DNA of 22,988 nucleotides. Origin: DATAPE01 sp036265345 (lineage in GTDB: Bacteria > Actinomycetota > CADDZG01 > WHSQ01). Each line of letters starts with the position of its first letter. Positions within the stretch are counted from its first letter, which is position 1. The translations under genes and the position numbers were made by a program. Positions 15,491-22,988 of the stretch are shown here, one piece after another. The notes under the pieces were generated by a model. It had not been told where the DNA came from and ran no database searches. It saw only the letters and a list, made by a program, of their open reading frames with translations. The stretch is from assembly GCA_036265345.1 (NCBI GenBank), contig DATAPE010000309.1, forward strand, positions 1-22,988, read 5' to 3'.

Positions 15491-17332
15491 GTGGGGCGGC
15501 ACGTCCGCCGATCGCCTCCGCGCGCGTGGGATAACAAACGTGTGACTTCCAGGGGGACGACCCGGCGCCGGGCCCCCGCTGGGGATCGCCGCCACAAGTC
15601 GCTCTCGACCGGCCGTCTGATCGGGCTCTTTTTCTTCTTCGTCCTGGCGTTCGCCGCCATGGGGGCGAGACTCTTTGTTCTACAGGTGCTCGAGGCGCCC
15701 GCTTACGCCAAGATCGCGGCCAAACAGCGGGTGCGAACCGTCGACTTCCCGGGCCGCAGGGGGGCGATCTTCGACCGGTCCGGCCAGGCGCTCGCGCTGT
15801 CGGTGGACCAGCAAACTATCTACGCCGACCCGGTCAATGTGGCCAACCCCAAGCGGGAGGCGGCTCGGCTAGCCCCGGTCCTGGGCATGACCCGCGCCGC
15901 TCTGAGGATCAAGCTAAGCGCGCCGGATCAGTTCGAGTATCTGGCCCGCATGGTGGCGCCCAAGGTGTCCCGGCAGGTCAAGAAGATGAACCTGGCCGGC
16001 ATCTATCTGAGGCCGGAGGCGCACCGGGACTATCCGGGAGGGCGGCTCGCATCCCAGGTCCTGGGGTTCGCCGGTATCGACGGGAACGGTCTCGCCGGCA
16101 TCGAGCGGCAGTACGACCACATCCTCCACGGGACGCCGGGGCACCTGACGCTCGAGCAGGACCCCGCCGGCAGGCCTCTGCCGCAGGCCAAGTTCCATTA
16201 CACCCCGCCGCGGCCCGGCACCGCGCTGTTCCTGACCTTGGACAAGACTCTTCAGTACTTCACGGAGCTGACCTTGAAGAGGGCGCTGACCCAATATCAC
16301 GCGGCACGCGGCTCGGCCATCGTCATCCGTCCGTCCACCGGTCAGATCCTTGCCATGGCGAACGCTCCCGACTTCAACCCGAACCGGGTCGCGGACTCTC
16401 CGACCGCACTGCAACGGAACCTCGCGGTGACAGACGTTTACGAACCCGGCTCGGCGTACAAGTTGGTCACCGCGTCCGGCGCGCTCGAAGAGAAAGTCGT
16501 AACTCCGCGTACCAGGTTCACCGTTCCGGACTCGATCGCGGTATCCGATCGCGTCTTCCATGACGCCGAGTTCCATGCCACCGAGAACCTTTCCGTCAAG
16601 GAGATCATCGAGCAGTCGTCCAACGTCGGCACCATCGAGATCGGACTGAAGCTCGGCGCTCGAAAGCTCTACGAGTACGAGAGAAAATTCGGCTTCGGGT
16701 CGCCGACGGGTCTGGACTTTCCGGGAGAGTCCGGCGGGATCGTCACGCCGGTGAAAGATTGGACCGGACCCACGATCGCCACGGTCCCGATCGGTCAGGG
16801 CGTAGCGGTGACCCCGATGCAGCTCCTGACCGCGTATGCATCGCTGGCGAACGGCGGAGTTTGGGTTCAGCCCAAGCTGCTGTACGCAACTATGGGTGAC
16901 AACGGGAAAGTGGAGAGGACTCCCGCGCCGGAGCGGCGGCGGATCCTGTCCCGGCGCACCGCAGCCGAGATGACCAACATCCTCAAAGGCGTGGTGAAGA
17001 GAGGTACCGGAGTCGAAGCGCAGATCCCCGGCTACCAGGTCGCCGGCAAGACCGGCACTGCCCAGGAGCCACTGCCAGGCGGGGGCTACGGCGGCAAGTA
17101 CCGCGCCACCTTCGTGGGATTCGCCCCGGCGAACCGGCCCGCTCTTGCGGTCCTGGTAACGCTGGACAACCCCACGCCGATCTGGGGCGGGCTGTCGGCG
17201 GCGCCGACCTTCAAGACGATCATGCAGTTCGCGCTGCGCAGGGAGGGCGTGGCCCCCACCGGCAACGCGGCGAAAGCAGCACGCGCCATCGAGGCGTCTC
17301 AATCCGGGAACGCTCCCGGGCACGGCTACTAG
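15491..17332 (+). CDS. ftsI: septal peptidoglycan transpeptidase (class B penicillin-binding protein, FtsI)
   Basis: A 613-residue class B PBP. A basic N-terminal cytoplasmic segment is followed by one membrane helix (about 42-62), the dimerisation domain with RRGAIFDRSGQALA, and the transpeptidase domain. The active-site motifs are S321-A-Y-K324 (EPGSAYK), S376-S-N378 and K520-T-G522. There are no C-terminal PASTA repeats. It cross-links peptidoglycan at the septum, paired with FtsW encoded downstream. The start is GTG 15491, immediately after the ftsL TAG, with GGGAGGA about 9 nt before it; GTG 15542 would remove 17 residues and lacks a ribosome site. The SAYK tetrad is a mild variant of the more common STxK or SVxK. 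Confidence 0.96.
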   Translation: MGRHVRRSPPRAWDNKRVTSRGTTRRRAPAGDRRHKSLSTGRLIGLFFFFVLAFAAMGARLFVLQVLEAPAYAKIAAKQRVRTVDFPGRRGAIFDRSGQALALSVDQQTIYADPVNVANPKREAARLAPVLGMTRAALRIKLSAPDQFEYLARMVAPKVSRQVKKMNLAGIYLRPEAHRDYPGGRLASQVLGFAGIDGNGLAGIERQYDHILHGTPGHLTLEQDPAGRPLPQAKFHYTPPRPGTALFLTLDKTLQYFTELTLKRALTQYHAARGSAIVIRPSTGQILAMANAPDFNPNRVADSPTALQRNLAVTDVYEPGSAYKLVTASGALEEKVVTPRTRFTVPDSIAVSDRVFHDAEFHATENLSVKEIIEQSSNVGTIEIGLKLGARKLYEYERKFGFGSPTGLDFPGESGGIVTPVKDWTGPTIATVPIGQGVAVTPMQLLTAYASLANGGVWVQPKLLYATMGDNGKVERTPAPERRRILSRRTAAEMTNILKGVVKRGTGVEAQIPGYQVAGKTGTAQEPLPGGGYGGKYRATFVGFAPANRPALAVLVTLDNPTPIWGGLSAAPTFKTIMQFALRREGVAPTGNAAKAARAIEASQSGNAPGHGY

Positions 17333-17344
17333 GCTGAGGACCCC

Positions 17345-18841
17345 GTGTCCGAATCTCGCTCCACCACGCTGACGGCGCTTGCGCGGGCCGCTGGAGATCT
17401 CGTCGTCGATCGCCGTGGGGATCAACAGACAAAAGTGACCGGTCTCGCCTACGACTCGCGCCGGGTGCGATCCGGCGACCTGTTCTTCTCGGTCCCCGGC
17501 TTGGTCACCGATGGCCTTACCTTCGCTCCCGCGGCCGTGCGGCAGGGGGCCGCGGCGGTAATGAGCGAGCGATCCACCGGGCTCGACATCCCCGAGGTCG
17601 TGGTAAGCGACGCGCGCCGGGCTATGGCACTCGCTGCGGCGGAGTTCTACGGGCGGCCCGGCGACCGGCTGACGCTGCTGGGCGTCACGGGTACGAACGG
17701 GAAGACGACCACCGTGTTTCTGCTCGAGTCGATACTTCGTGCTGCTGGATCCGTCACTGGTCTGATAGGGACCATCGAGACGCGCGTCGCGGGTGAGGTC
17801 CGGGCCGGCATTCGAACGACTCCGGAATCGGTGGATCTTCAGGCTCTGCTGGCAGACATGTGCGCTCACGATGTCGAGACGGTTGCGATGGAGGTCACCT
17901 CTCACGGCCTTGCGCTGCATCGCGTCGAGGGCCTCAGGTTCGCCGCGGCAGCCTTCACCAATCTCACACAGGACCACCTCGACTTTCACGCCGGCATGGA
18001 GGACTACTTCGAGGCCAAACGTTCGCTGTTCCAGCCGGGCCGGACCGAGCGGGGGGCCGTGAACATCGATGATCCCTACGGCAGGAAACTGAAAGCGTCG
18101 GTCGACGTTCCCTGCATTAGCTTCGGCAGCAGCGAGGACGCAGACCTCCGGCCGACCGCGGTCGAGCTGTCACCGACGCGGACGGAGTTCGTCGCCGTTT
18201 CCGAGTCCCACGAGCTGAAGATCTCGACCTCGCTGATAGGTGCGTTCAATGTCTCGAACTGCCTTGCCGCTGCGGCAACCGCGCTACAGGCAGGCATCGA
18301 TCCCGCGGCCATCGAACAAGGCATCGCGGAGCTGCAGGCGGTGCCGGGCAGGTTCGAATCCGTGGATGCTGGGCAGCCTTACTCCGTGGTCGTCGACTAC
18401 GCGCACACGCCGGACTCCCTCGACAACGTCCTTCGTGCGTCGCGGCGGCTGGCACAGAACCGCGGGGGCCGCGTCCTGTGTGTGTTCGGGTGCGGCGGTG
18501 ACAGAGATCGCGGCAAACGCCCGCTTATGGGGGCGGTTGCGGCCACGCAAGCCGACGTGGTCGTGGTCACCTCGGACAACCCTCGCAGCGAGGACCCGGA
18601 GGCCATAATCGGCGCCATCATCCAAGGCGTTGCCTCGGTGCGGCCGGACGGCGCCGATGCGGTGCTGCCCGACAGGAGAGAGGCGATAGGGAGGGCCCTT
18701 GGGATGGCTCGCCCCGGAGACGTGGTGGTCATCGCCGGCAAGGGCCACGAGACCGGACAGCAGTTCAAGGACGTCACGATTCCCTTCGACGACCGCGAGG
18801 TCGCACGCGATCTGCTGGCGGACCAGGGGTGGGGGAGTTAA
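17345..18841 (+). CDS. murE: UDP-MurNAc-tripeptide synthetase (meso-diaminopimelate-adding MurE)
   Basis: A 498-residue Mur ligase that adds the third stem residue to UDP-MurNAc-L-Ala-D-Glu. The N-terminal UDP-binding domain has VTGLAYDSRRVRSGDLFF. The ATP loop is GVTGTNGKTTT (113-123). K225 in YFEAKRSLF is the expected carbamylated lysine, and VVDYAHTPDSL, CVFGCGGDRDRGKR and AGKGHETGQ are family blocks. D411-N-P-R414 is the motif of enzymes that add meso-diaminopimelate rather than lysine. The start is GTG 17345 with TGAGGA just before. It ends 3 bp before mraY, leaving no room for murF. Confidence 0.96.
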   Translation: MSESRSTTLTALARAAGDLVVDRRGDQQTKVTGLAYDSRRVRSGDLFFSVPGLVTDGLTFAPAAVRQGAAAVMSERSTGLDIPEVVVSDARRAMALAAAEFYGRPGDRLTLLGVTGTNGKTTTVFLLESILRAAGSVTGLIGTIETRVAGEVRAGIRTTPESVDLQALLADMCAHDVETVAMEVTSHGLALHRVEGLRFAAAAFTNLTQDHLDFHAGMEDYFEAKRSLFQPGRTERGAVNIDDPYGRKLKASVDVPCISFGSSEDADLRPTAVELSPTRTEFVAVSESHELKISTSLIGAFNVSNCLAAAATALQAGIDPAAIEQGIAELQAVPGRFESVDAGQPYSVVVDYAHTPDSLDNVLRASRRLAQNRGGRVLCVFGCGGDRDRGKRPLMGAVAATQADVVVVTSDNPRSEDPEAIIGAIIQGVASVRPDGADAVLPDRREAIGRALGMARPGDVVVIAGKGHETGQQFKDVTIPFDDREVARDLLADQGWGS

Positions 18842-18844
18842 TCG

Positions 18845-19888
18845 GTGACGAATATCTTGATCGCAGGGACGGTGGGGCTGGTGCTCTCCTTGTTCGGCAC
18901 GCCGCTGGCTATCAAGAGTTTCCGCAAGCGCGGCTGGGGCGCGGTGATACGCGAGGAAGGGCCCAAGGCCCACTTCGAGAAACGCGGGACGCCGACGATG
19001 GGCGGCCTCGTCATCCTGGCAGCAACCGTCTGTGGCTACGCCCTCGGCCACTTCGGCTCGGGTGGATTCACGCCCCCGAGGAGCAGCGGCGTGCTGGCGA
19101 TCGGAACGATAGTTGCGCTCGCGGGGCTGGGATTCGCGGACGACATGATCAAGATCCGGAGATCGCGCTCGCTTGGTCTACGGGCGCGCGCCAAGTTCCT
19201 GGGCCAGGTCATCATCGCGGCGGCGTTCGCCATCGTGGCGGTACACGTCGTCCACATCCCCACCAGCATCTCGTTCTTCAGACCGACCGCGCTGCATATC
19301 GGGATCTTGTTCTACGTGTGGGTGTTCCTGATGATTGCGGCGTCCTCGAACGGAGTGAACCTTGCTGACGGGCTTGACGGGCTCGCGGTGGGATCGGCGG
19401 CTCAGGTGCTGGCCGCGTTCGTCGTCATCGCCTTCTGGCAGTTCCGGCACGTCGCGTTCTATGACGTGAGCGCCAAGACGTCCGATCCGTTCGAGCTTGC
19501 CCTGGTCGCGTCCGCGTTGTTCGGTTCGTGCTCCGGATTCCTGTGGTGGAACACGGCGCCCGCCAGGATCTTCATGGGAGATACGGGATCGCTGATGCTC
19601 GGCGGGGCGATGGCGGTACTGGCGGTGCTGCTCAACACGCAGCTCCTGCTGCTGATCCTGGGTGGCCTCTACGTGGTGGAAACCATCTCGGTGATCGCAC
19701 AGGTCGCGATCTTCAAGCGATCGGGCAAGCGCATCTTTCTCATGGCGCCGATCCATCACCATTTTGCGCTCGCGGGGTGGGCCGAGATAACCGTGATCGT
19801 CCGCTTCTGGGTGCTGTCCGGACTGTCGGTAGCGTTTGGACTTGGTCTCTTCTACGCGGACTTTCTCTCGAAGGGCGGGGTCAAGTGA
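18845..19888 (+). CDS. mraY: phospho-MurNAc-pentapeptide-transferase
   Basis: A 347-residue integral membrane enzyme with about ten helices that transfers phospho-MurNAc-pentapeptide to undecaprenyl phosphate, making lipid I. The family blocks are GTPTMGG near the N-terminus, D99-D100 in GFADDMIKI, NLADGLDGLAVG (D175, D178), FMGDTGSL and the histidine motif PIHHHFALAGWAE (H304-H306). The start is GTG 18845, 3 nt after murE. Its end overlaps the murD start as GTGA (4 nt), so the two are translationally coupled. Confidence 0.97.
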   Translation: MTNILIAGTVGLVLSLFGTPLAIKSFRKRGWGAVIREEGPKAHFEKRGTPTMGGLVILAATVCGYALGHFGSGGFTPPRSSGVLAIGTIVALAGLGFADDMIKIRRSRSLGLRARAKFLGQVIIAAAFAIVAVHVVHIPTSISFFRPTALHIGILFYVWVFLMIAASSNGVNLADGLDGLAVGSAAQVLAAFVVIAFWQFRHVAFYDVSAKTSDPFELALVASALFGSCSGFLWWNTAPARIFMGDTGSLMLGGAMAVLAVLLNTQLLLLILGGLYVVETISVIAQVAIFKRSGKRIFLMAPIHHHFALAGWAEITVIVRFWVLSGLSVAFGLGLFYADFLSKGGVK

Positions 19889-21231
19889 CTACGTTCGCGG
19901 GAAGCCGTGTCCTCGTGGTTGGTCTCGGAAGCAGTGGTTTTGCGGCGGCAAAAGCGCTGCTGTCGCGCGACGCGAAGGTTCGTGTCACCGAATCCGCTAA
20001 GACCTCCGCGATCGAAGCTCGCGCTGCCACGCTGCGTCAGTTGGGTGCCGAGGTAGAAGTCGGGGAACACGACTACTCGCGGCTCGACGCTGATCTTGCG
20101 ATCGTCAGCCCGGGGATCGCTCCGAGCACTCCCGTCGTTCAGGCGTTGGTGTCGAGCGGTGTCGAGATCTGGAGCGAGGTGGAGCTGGCCTTTCGTGTGG
20201 CGAAGTGCGACTTCCTGGCCGTAACCGGAACCAACGGCAAGACGACCACGACGAGCCTTCTCGCCGCGATGCTGCGCGCCGGTGGCATCGAGTCCATCGC
20301 GGCGGGAAATATCGGTCTGCCGCTGGTGGACGCGGTGACTTCCGTACCCGAAGGCGGCGCGGTCGCGGTCGAGGTATCGAGCTTCCAGCTGGCGACAACC
20401 GTTCGCTTCCATCCCAAGGTTGCGGTCTTGTTGAACATCGCCGAAGATCACACCGACTGGCACGGTTCGTTAGAGGCTTATGCCGCCGCAAAGGCGCGCA
20501 TCGTCGAGAACCAAGATGCGAGTGATGCGTTCGTGGTCAACGCGGATGAAAGTCTCGTCATGGAGATCGCAGACCGCGCTCCGTCACGCGTCGTGCAGTT
20601 CTCGGCGACCTCACTTCCTGACGCGCCGGATTCGATCGGGGTCACCGACGGAGCGGTGACGTGGAAAGGCCGGAGGGTGTTCGGACTCGACAGCGTGCCG
20701 CTGCCCGGACGCGGGGGGGCCGAGGACGCCATCGCGGCCGCAGGCGCGGCGCTGGAATACGGCGTGGCGATCCACGCCGTTGCGGACGCGTTGCAGAGCT
20801 TCCAGCCGCTGCCGCACCGGTTGCAGCTGGTCGCCCAGGTCGGCGGCGTGTCGTACATCGACGACTCGAAGGCCACGAACCCGCACGCGACCCTGGCTGC
20901 AGTCACCGGATTGGATCGGGTGGTCCTGATCGCGGGGGGCCGGAGCAAGAACATCGACCTGGCGCCGCTCGCCGGCGCGGTTCCCCCCGTCGAAGCGGTG
21001 GTGGCTCTCGGCGAGGCGGCGGGGGAGGTCGAGAAGGTCTTTGAGGGCCTGGTGCCGGTACAGCGAGCGGCCTCGATGAGCGAGGCGATGCAGCTCGCAT
21101 CGGCAGCAGCTTCTCCCGGAGGATCCGTCTTGCTGTCCCCTGGCTGTGCGAGCCTGGACATGTACGAGAGCTATGCGGCTCGCGGCGATGCCTTCGCGCG
21201 GGCCGTGCACGAGCTATCGGCCGGCGAGTAG
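19885..21231 (+). CDS. murD: UDP-N-acetylmuramoylalanine--D-glutamate ligase
   Basis: A 448-residue cytoplasmic Mur ligase that adds D-glutamate to UDP-MurNAc-L-Ala. A Rossmann-like N-terminus (VLVVGLGSSGFAAAKAL) is followed by the ATP loop VTGTNGKTT (113-121), EVSSFQL, NIAEDHTDWHGSLE and carbamylated K203 in YAAAKARIVENQ. YIDDSKATNPHA and the C-terminal LLSPGCASLDMY are diagnostic of MurD. GTG 19885 was chosen because it overlaps the mraY stop and starts right at the nucleotide-binding fold; the frame is open to 19528, but that part lies over mraY. Confidence 0.97.
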   Translation: MTTFAGSRVLVVGLGSSGFAAAKALLSRDAKVRVTESAKTSAIEARAATLRQLGAEVEVGEHDYSRLDADLAIVSPGIAPSTPVVQALVSSGVEIWSEVELAFRVAKCDFLAVTGTNGKTTTTSLLAAMLRAGGIESIAAGNIGLPLVDAVTSVPEGGAVAVEVSSFQLATTVRFHPKVAVLLNIAEDHTDWHGSLEAYAAAKARIVENQDASDAFVVNADESLVMEIADRAPSRVVQFSATSLPDAPDSIGVTDGAVTWKGRRVFGLDSVPLPGRGGAEDAIAAAGAALEYGVAIHAVADALQSFQPLPHRLQLVAQVGGVSYIDDSKATNPHATLAAVTGLDRVVLIAGGRSKNIDLAPLAGAVPPVEAVVALGEAAGEVEKVFEGLVPVQRAASMSEAMQLASAAASPGGSVLLSPGCASLDMYESYAARGDAFARAVHELSAGE

Positions 21232-21246
21232 GCGAGCGGAGGCCCT

Positions 21247-22443
21247 GTGAGCACTAGCGGACAAGCGGTTGGATCGCGATCTAGATCCCGGCCCAAGGCG
21301 GTGCAGATCGCGTCCACCGGGTGGGGCGACCCCGCGGTGTTGGTGACCCTGATCACCGCCGCGCTGCTGATCCTCGGCCTCGTCATGATCCTGTCTGCAA
21401 GCTCGGTCACTTCGTTCGCGACGTACGGTTCGTCGTTCCGTTACTTCCAAAAGCAGCTCATCTGGGCGGCGTTCGGGGTCGTTGCGTTCGTGGCGTTCGC
21501 TCGTTTCGACTACAAGCGGTTGCGAGGCGTCGGCTACATCGCGGTGGTTGTGACGGCTCTGCTGCTGCTCGCGGTTCTGATCCCGGGGGTGGGGATCACA
21601 GCGGGCGGCAGCTCCCGGTGGCTGGGCTTCGGGGCGCTGTCCTTCCAGCCTTCCGAGGTCGCGAAGCTGGCCCTCATCCTCTTCGCCGCAGATGTGTTCT
21701 CGCGCAAGGACGAACGTACGTTGAAAGAGTTCCTGCACTCGATGATTCCGGTGGTGCCGATGATCGGCCTCTTGGCGATGCTCATCATGTTGCAACCGGA
21801 TCTCGGCACCACGGTGCTGGTCGGGTTTATCGGTATCGGCGTCATGTTCGTGGCGGGCATGCCGCTCATCTACCTGATCCCGGTCGTCGGCACGGGAACG
21901 GCTCTTGCCACCGGTGTCGCGATGTTGAAGCCGTACATGCGCGCCCGTCTGCTGGTGTTCATGCACCCGTGGGCCGATCCCCTCGGGAAGGGTTACCAGA
22001 CGATCCAGTCGTTGATAGCCATGGGGTCGGGAGGATTCCTGGGCGTTGGTCTCGGCGCCAGCCGGCAGAAGTGGGCGTATGTGCCCAACGCACATACCGA
22101 CTTCATCTACGCGATCCTCGGTGAGGAGATGGGGTTGTTGGGGACACTCGTGGTCCTGGGCATGTTCGCCTTCCTCGCCTATCTCGGGATCAAGGTGGCG
22201 CGCCGGGCCCCCGATCGCTTCGGCATGCTCGTGGCCTCGGGGATCACAGTCTGGGTGACTCTGCAGGCCCTGATCAACATGGGTGCGGTCTCGGGAGCTC
22301 TTCCCGTGACCGGCGTTCCATTGCCTCTGGTTTCGTTCGGCGGCTCGTCCCTGGTCATCACGCTTGTGGGCATGGGCATCCTTACGAACATCGCCACGCA
22401 GAGCAGGCGGCGCCTCCCCAAGAGCAACGACGCCAAGAGCTGA
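21247..22443 (+). CDS. ftsW: septal peptidoglycan glycosyltransferase FtsW (SEDS family)
   Basis: A 398-residue polytopic protein of the SEDS family that polymerises glycan strands at the septum with FtsI. About ten hydrophobic helices are visible. The blocks GGSSRWLGFGALSFQPSEVAKLA, LQPDLGTTV, HPWADPLGKGYQTIQSLIAMGSGG, KWAYVPNAHTDFIYAILGEEMG and PLVSFGGSSL are family signatures. The placement between murD and murG makes it FtsW rather than RodA. The start is GTG 21247, with AGCGGAGG just upstream, 15 bp after murD. The stop overlaps the murG start (TGATG). Confidence 0.95.
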   Translation: MSTSGQAVGSRSRSRPKAVQIASTGWGDPAVLVTLITAALLILGLVMILSASSVTSFATYGSSFRYFQKQLIWAAFGVVAFVAFARFDYKRLRGVGYIAVVVTALLLLAVLIPGVGITAGGSSRWLGFGALSFQPSEVAKLALILFAADVFSRKDERTLKEFLHSMIPVVPMIGLLAMLIMLQPDLGTTVLVGFIGIGVMFVAGMPLIYLIPVVGTGTALATGVAMLKPYMRARLLVFMHPWADPLGKGYQTIQSLIAMGSGGFLGVGLGASRQKWAYVPNAHTDFIYAILGEEMGLLGTLVVLGMFAFLAYLGIKVARRAPDRFGMLVASGITVWVTLQALINMGAVSGALPVTGVPLPLVSFGGSSLVITLVGMGILTNIATQSRRRLPKSNDAKS

Positions 22444-22988
22444 TGCGGGTGGTTATCGCCGGTGGAGGCACTGCCGGCCACGTTCAACCCGCAGTCGCGT
22501 TAGCTCGGGCCCTCGAGGACGAAGAAGTCTTCTTCATCGGGACGGTCCACGGAGCCGAGGCGCAGCTGATCCCCAAGGCCCAGCTCCCGTTCAGCACGAT
22601 AGATATCGAGGGCTTCGATAGAGCGCGGCCCTTGAGCTTGGTAGCGCTCGGCCCCCGCGCCGTGAGGGCCACGATGCAAGCTCGTGCTGTCCTAGGTGAA
22701 CGCCGCCCCGACGTCGTCGTAGGGATGGGCGGTTACGTGAGCCTGCCCGTGTGTGTCGCGGCGCGTCTGCGCGGCACGTCCATCGTTCTGCACGAACAGA
22801 ACATCGTTCTGGGACTTGCGAACCGCGTCTGCAGAGGTTCCGCGGCACGCGTGGCGGTGTCGTGGGGCGAGACCCTGGCGACCGCCGGGCGTCATGGGGG
22901 GGTGTTCACCGGCAATCCTGTGCTTCCGGAGATCGCGCATCTCGATCGGTTGCAGCGGCGCCCCGAAGCACTCGCGCGATTCGGCCTC
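22443..22988 (+). CDS. murG: UDP-GlcNAc:lipid I N-acetylglucosaminyltransferase, 5' part
   Basis: The first 182 codons of murG, cut by the right edge. MurG adds GlcNAc to lipid I on the inner face of the membrane, making lipid II. The N-terminal glycine loop is VVIAGGGTAGHVQPAVALARAL; the usual GTGGH is GTAGH here, a conservative change. VVVGMGGYVSLPVCVAA and LHEQN (acceptor-side block) follow, then FTGNPV. ATG 22443 overlaps the ftsW stop by one base. The C-terminal UDP-GlcNAc domain is outside the window. Confidence 0.96.
   Translation, partial: MRVVIAGGGTAGHVQPAVALARALEDEEVFFIGTVHGAEAQLIPKAQLPFSTIDIEGFDRARPLSLVALGPRAVRATMQARAVLGERRPDVVVGMGGYVSLPVCVAARLRGTSIVLHEQNIVLGLANRVCRGSAARVAVSWGETLATAGRHGGVFTGNPVLPEIAHLDRLQRRPEALARFGL

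Noticed and set aside
15914..17989. 691-residue open frame on the reverse strand over ftsI and murE
   Set aside because: Both forward genes have complete motifs and operon spacing; the reverse product has no recognisable domain and is a high-GC shadow.
19528..19884. Possible N-terminal extension of murD
   Set aside because: It would lie entirely over mraY; GTG 19885 overlaps the mraY stop and starts at the nucleotide-binding fold.

Overview
The window reads as a chromosomal segment of a high-GC Gram-positive bacterium of the phylum Actinomycetota. The support is high GC with frequent GTG and TTG starts, a DUF3040 membrane protein, a DnaE2-type polymerase ending in the LWHAS-GSAG tail, a MoxR/DUF58/transglutaminase operon upstream of the division cluster, and a MurE with the DNPR motif of meso-diaminopimelate-adding enzymes. 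I cannot name the genus. No rRNA, tRNA, CRISPR array, IS element or phage gene is visible, and most of the window is core genome.

Layout. (1) 1-4625, DNA repair: the 3' part of a DnaE2/ImuC-like polymerase, a reverse-strand aldo/keto reductase, and a full dinB (Pol IV) with a clamp-binding motif. The end of dinB is tandemly duplicated just past its stop codon. (2) 4626-5726: a short two-helix DUF3040 protein, probably leaderless, and a MerR-type regulator. (3) 5709-10234, reverse strand: moxR, then DUF58, then a transglutaminase-like membrane protein, with Shine-Dalgarno sequences and one overlap that mark an operon. (4) 10357-11115: a small acidic protein and an HNH protein. (5) 11390-13147: a 585-residue secreted protein of no family I can name, preceded by a repeated dyad and closed by a strong terminator. 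(6) 13330-22988: the division and cell wall (dcw) cluster. It begins with a promoter and a three-repeat MraZ operator, then mraZ, a 54-residue membrane microprotein, rsmH, an ftsL-like gene, ftsI, murE, mraY, murD, ftsW and the start of murG, which is cut by the window edge.

In the dcw block the genes are packed with 1-4 nt overlaps or gaps of at most about 15 nt, so they are likely one translationally coupled operon. It supplies lipid-linked peptidoglycan precursor (MurE, MurD, MraY, MurG) and the septal synthase pair (FtsW glycosyltransferase and FtsI transpeptidase). murF, normally between murE and mraY, is absent, with only 3 nt between those genes. The least explained elements are the secreted protein with its upstream repeats, the microprotein between mraZ and rsmH, the murF gap and the dinB tail duplication. 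I see no clear new multi-gene system.
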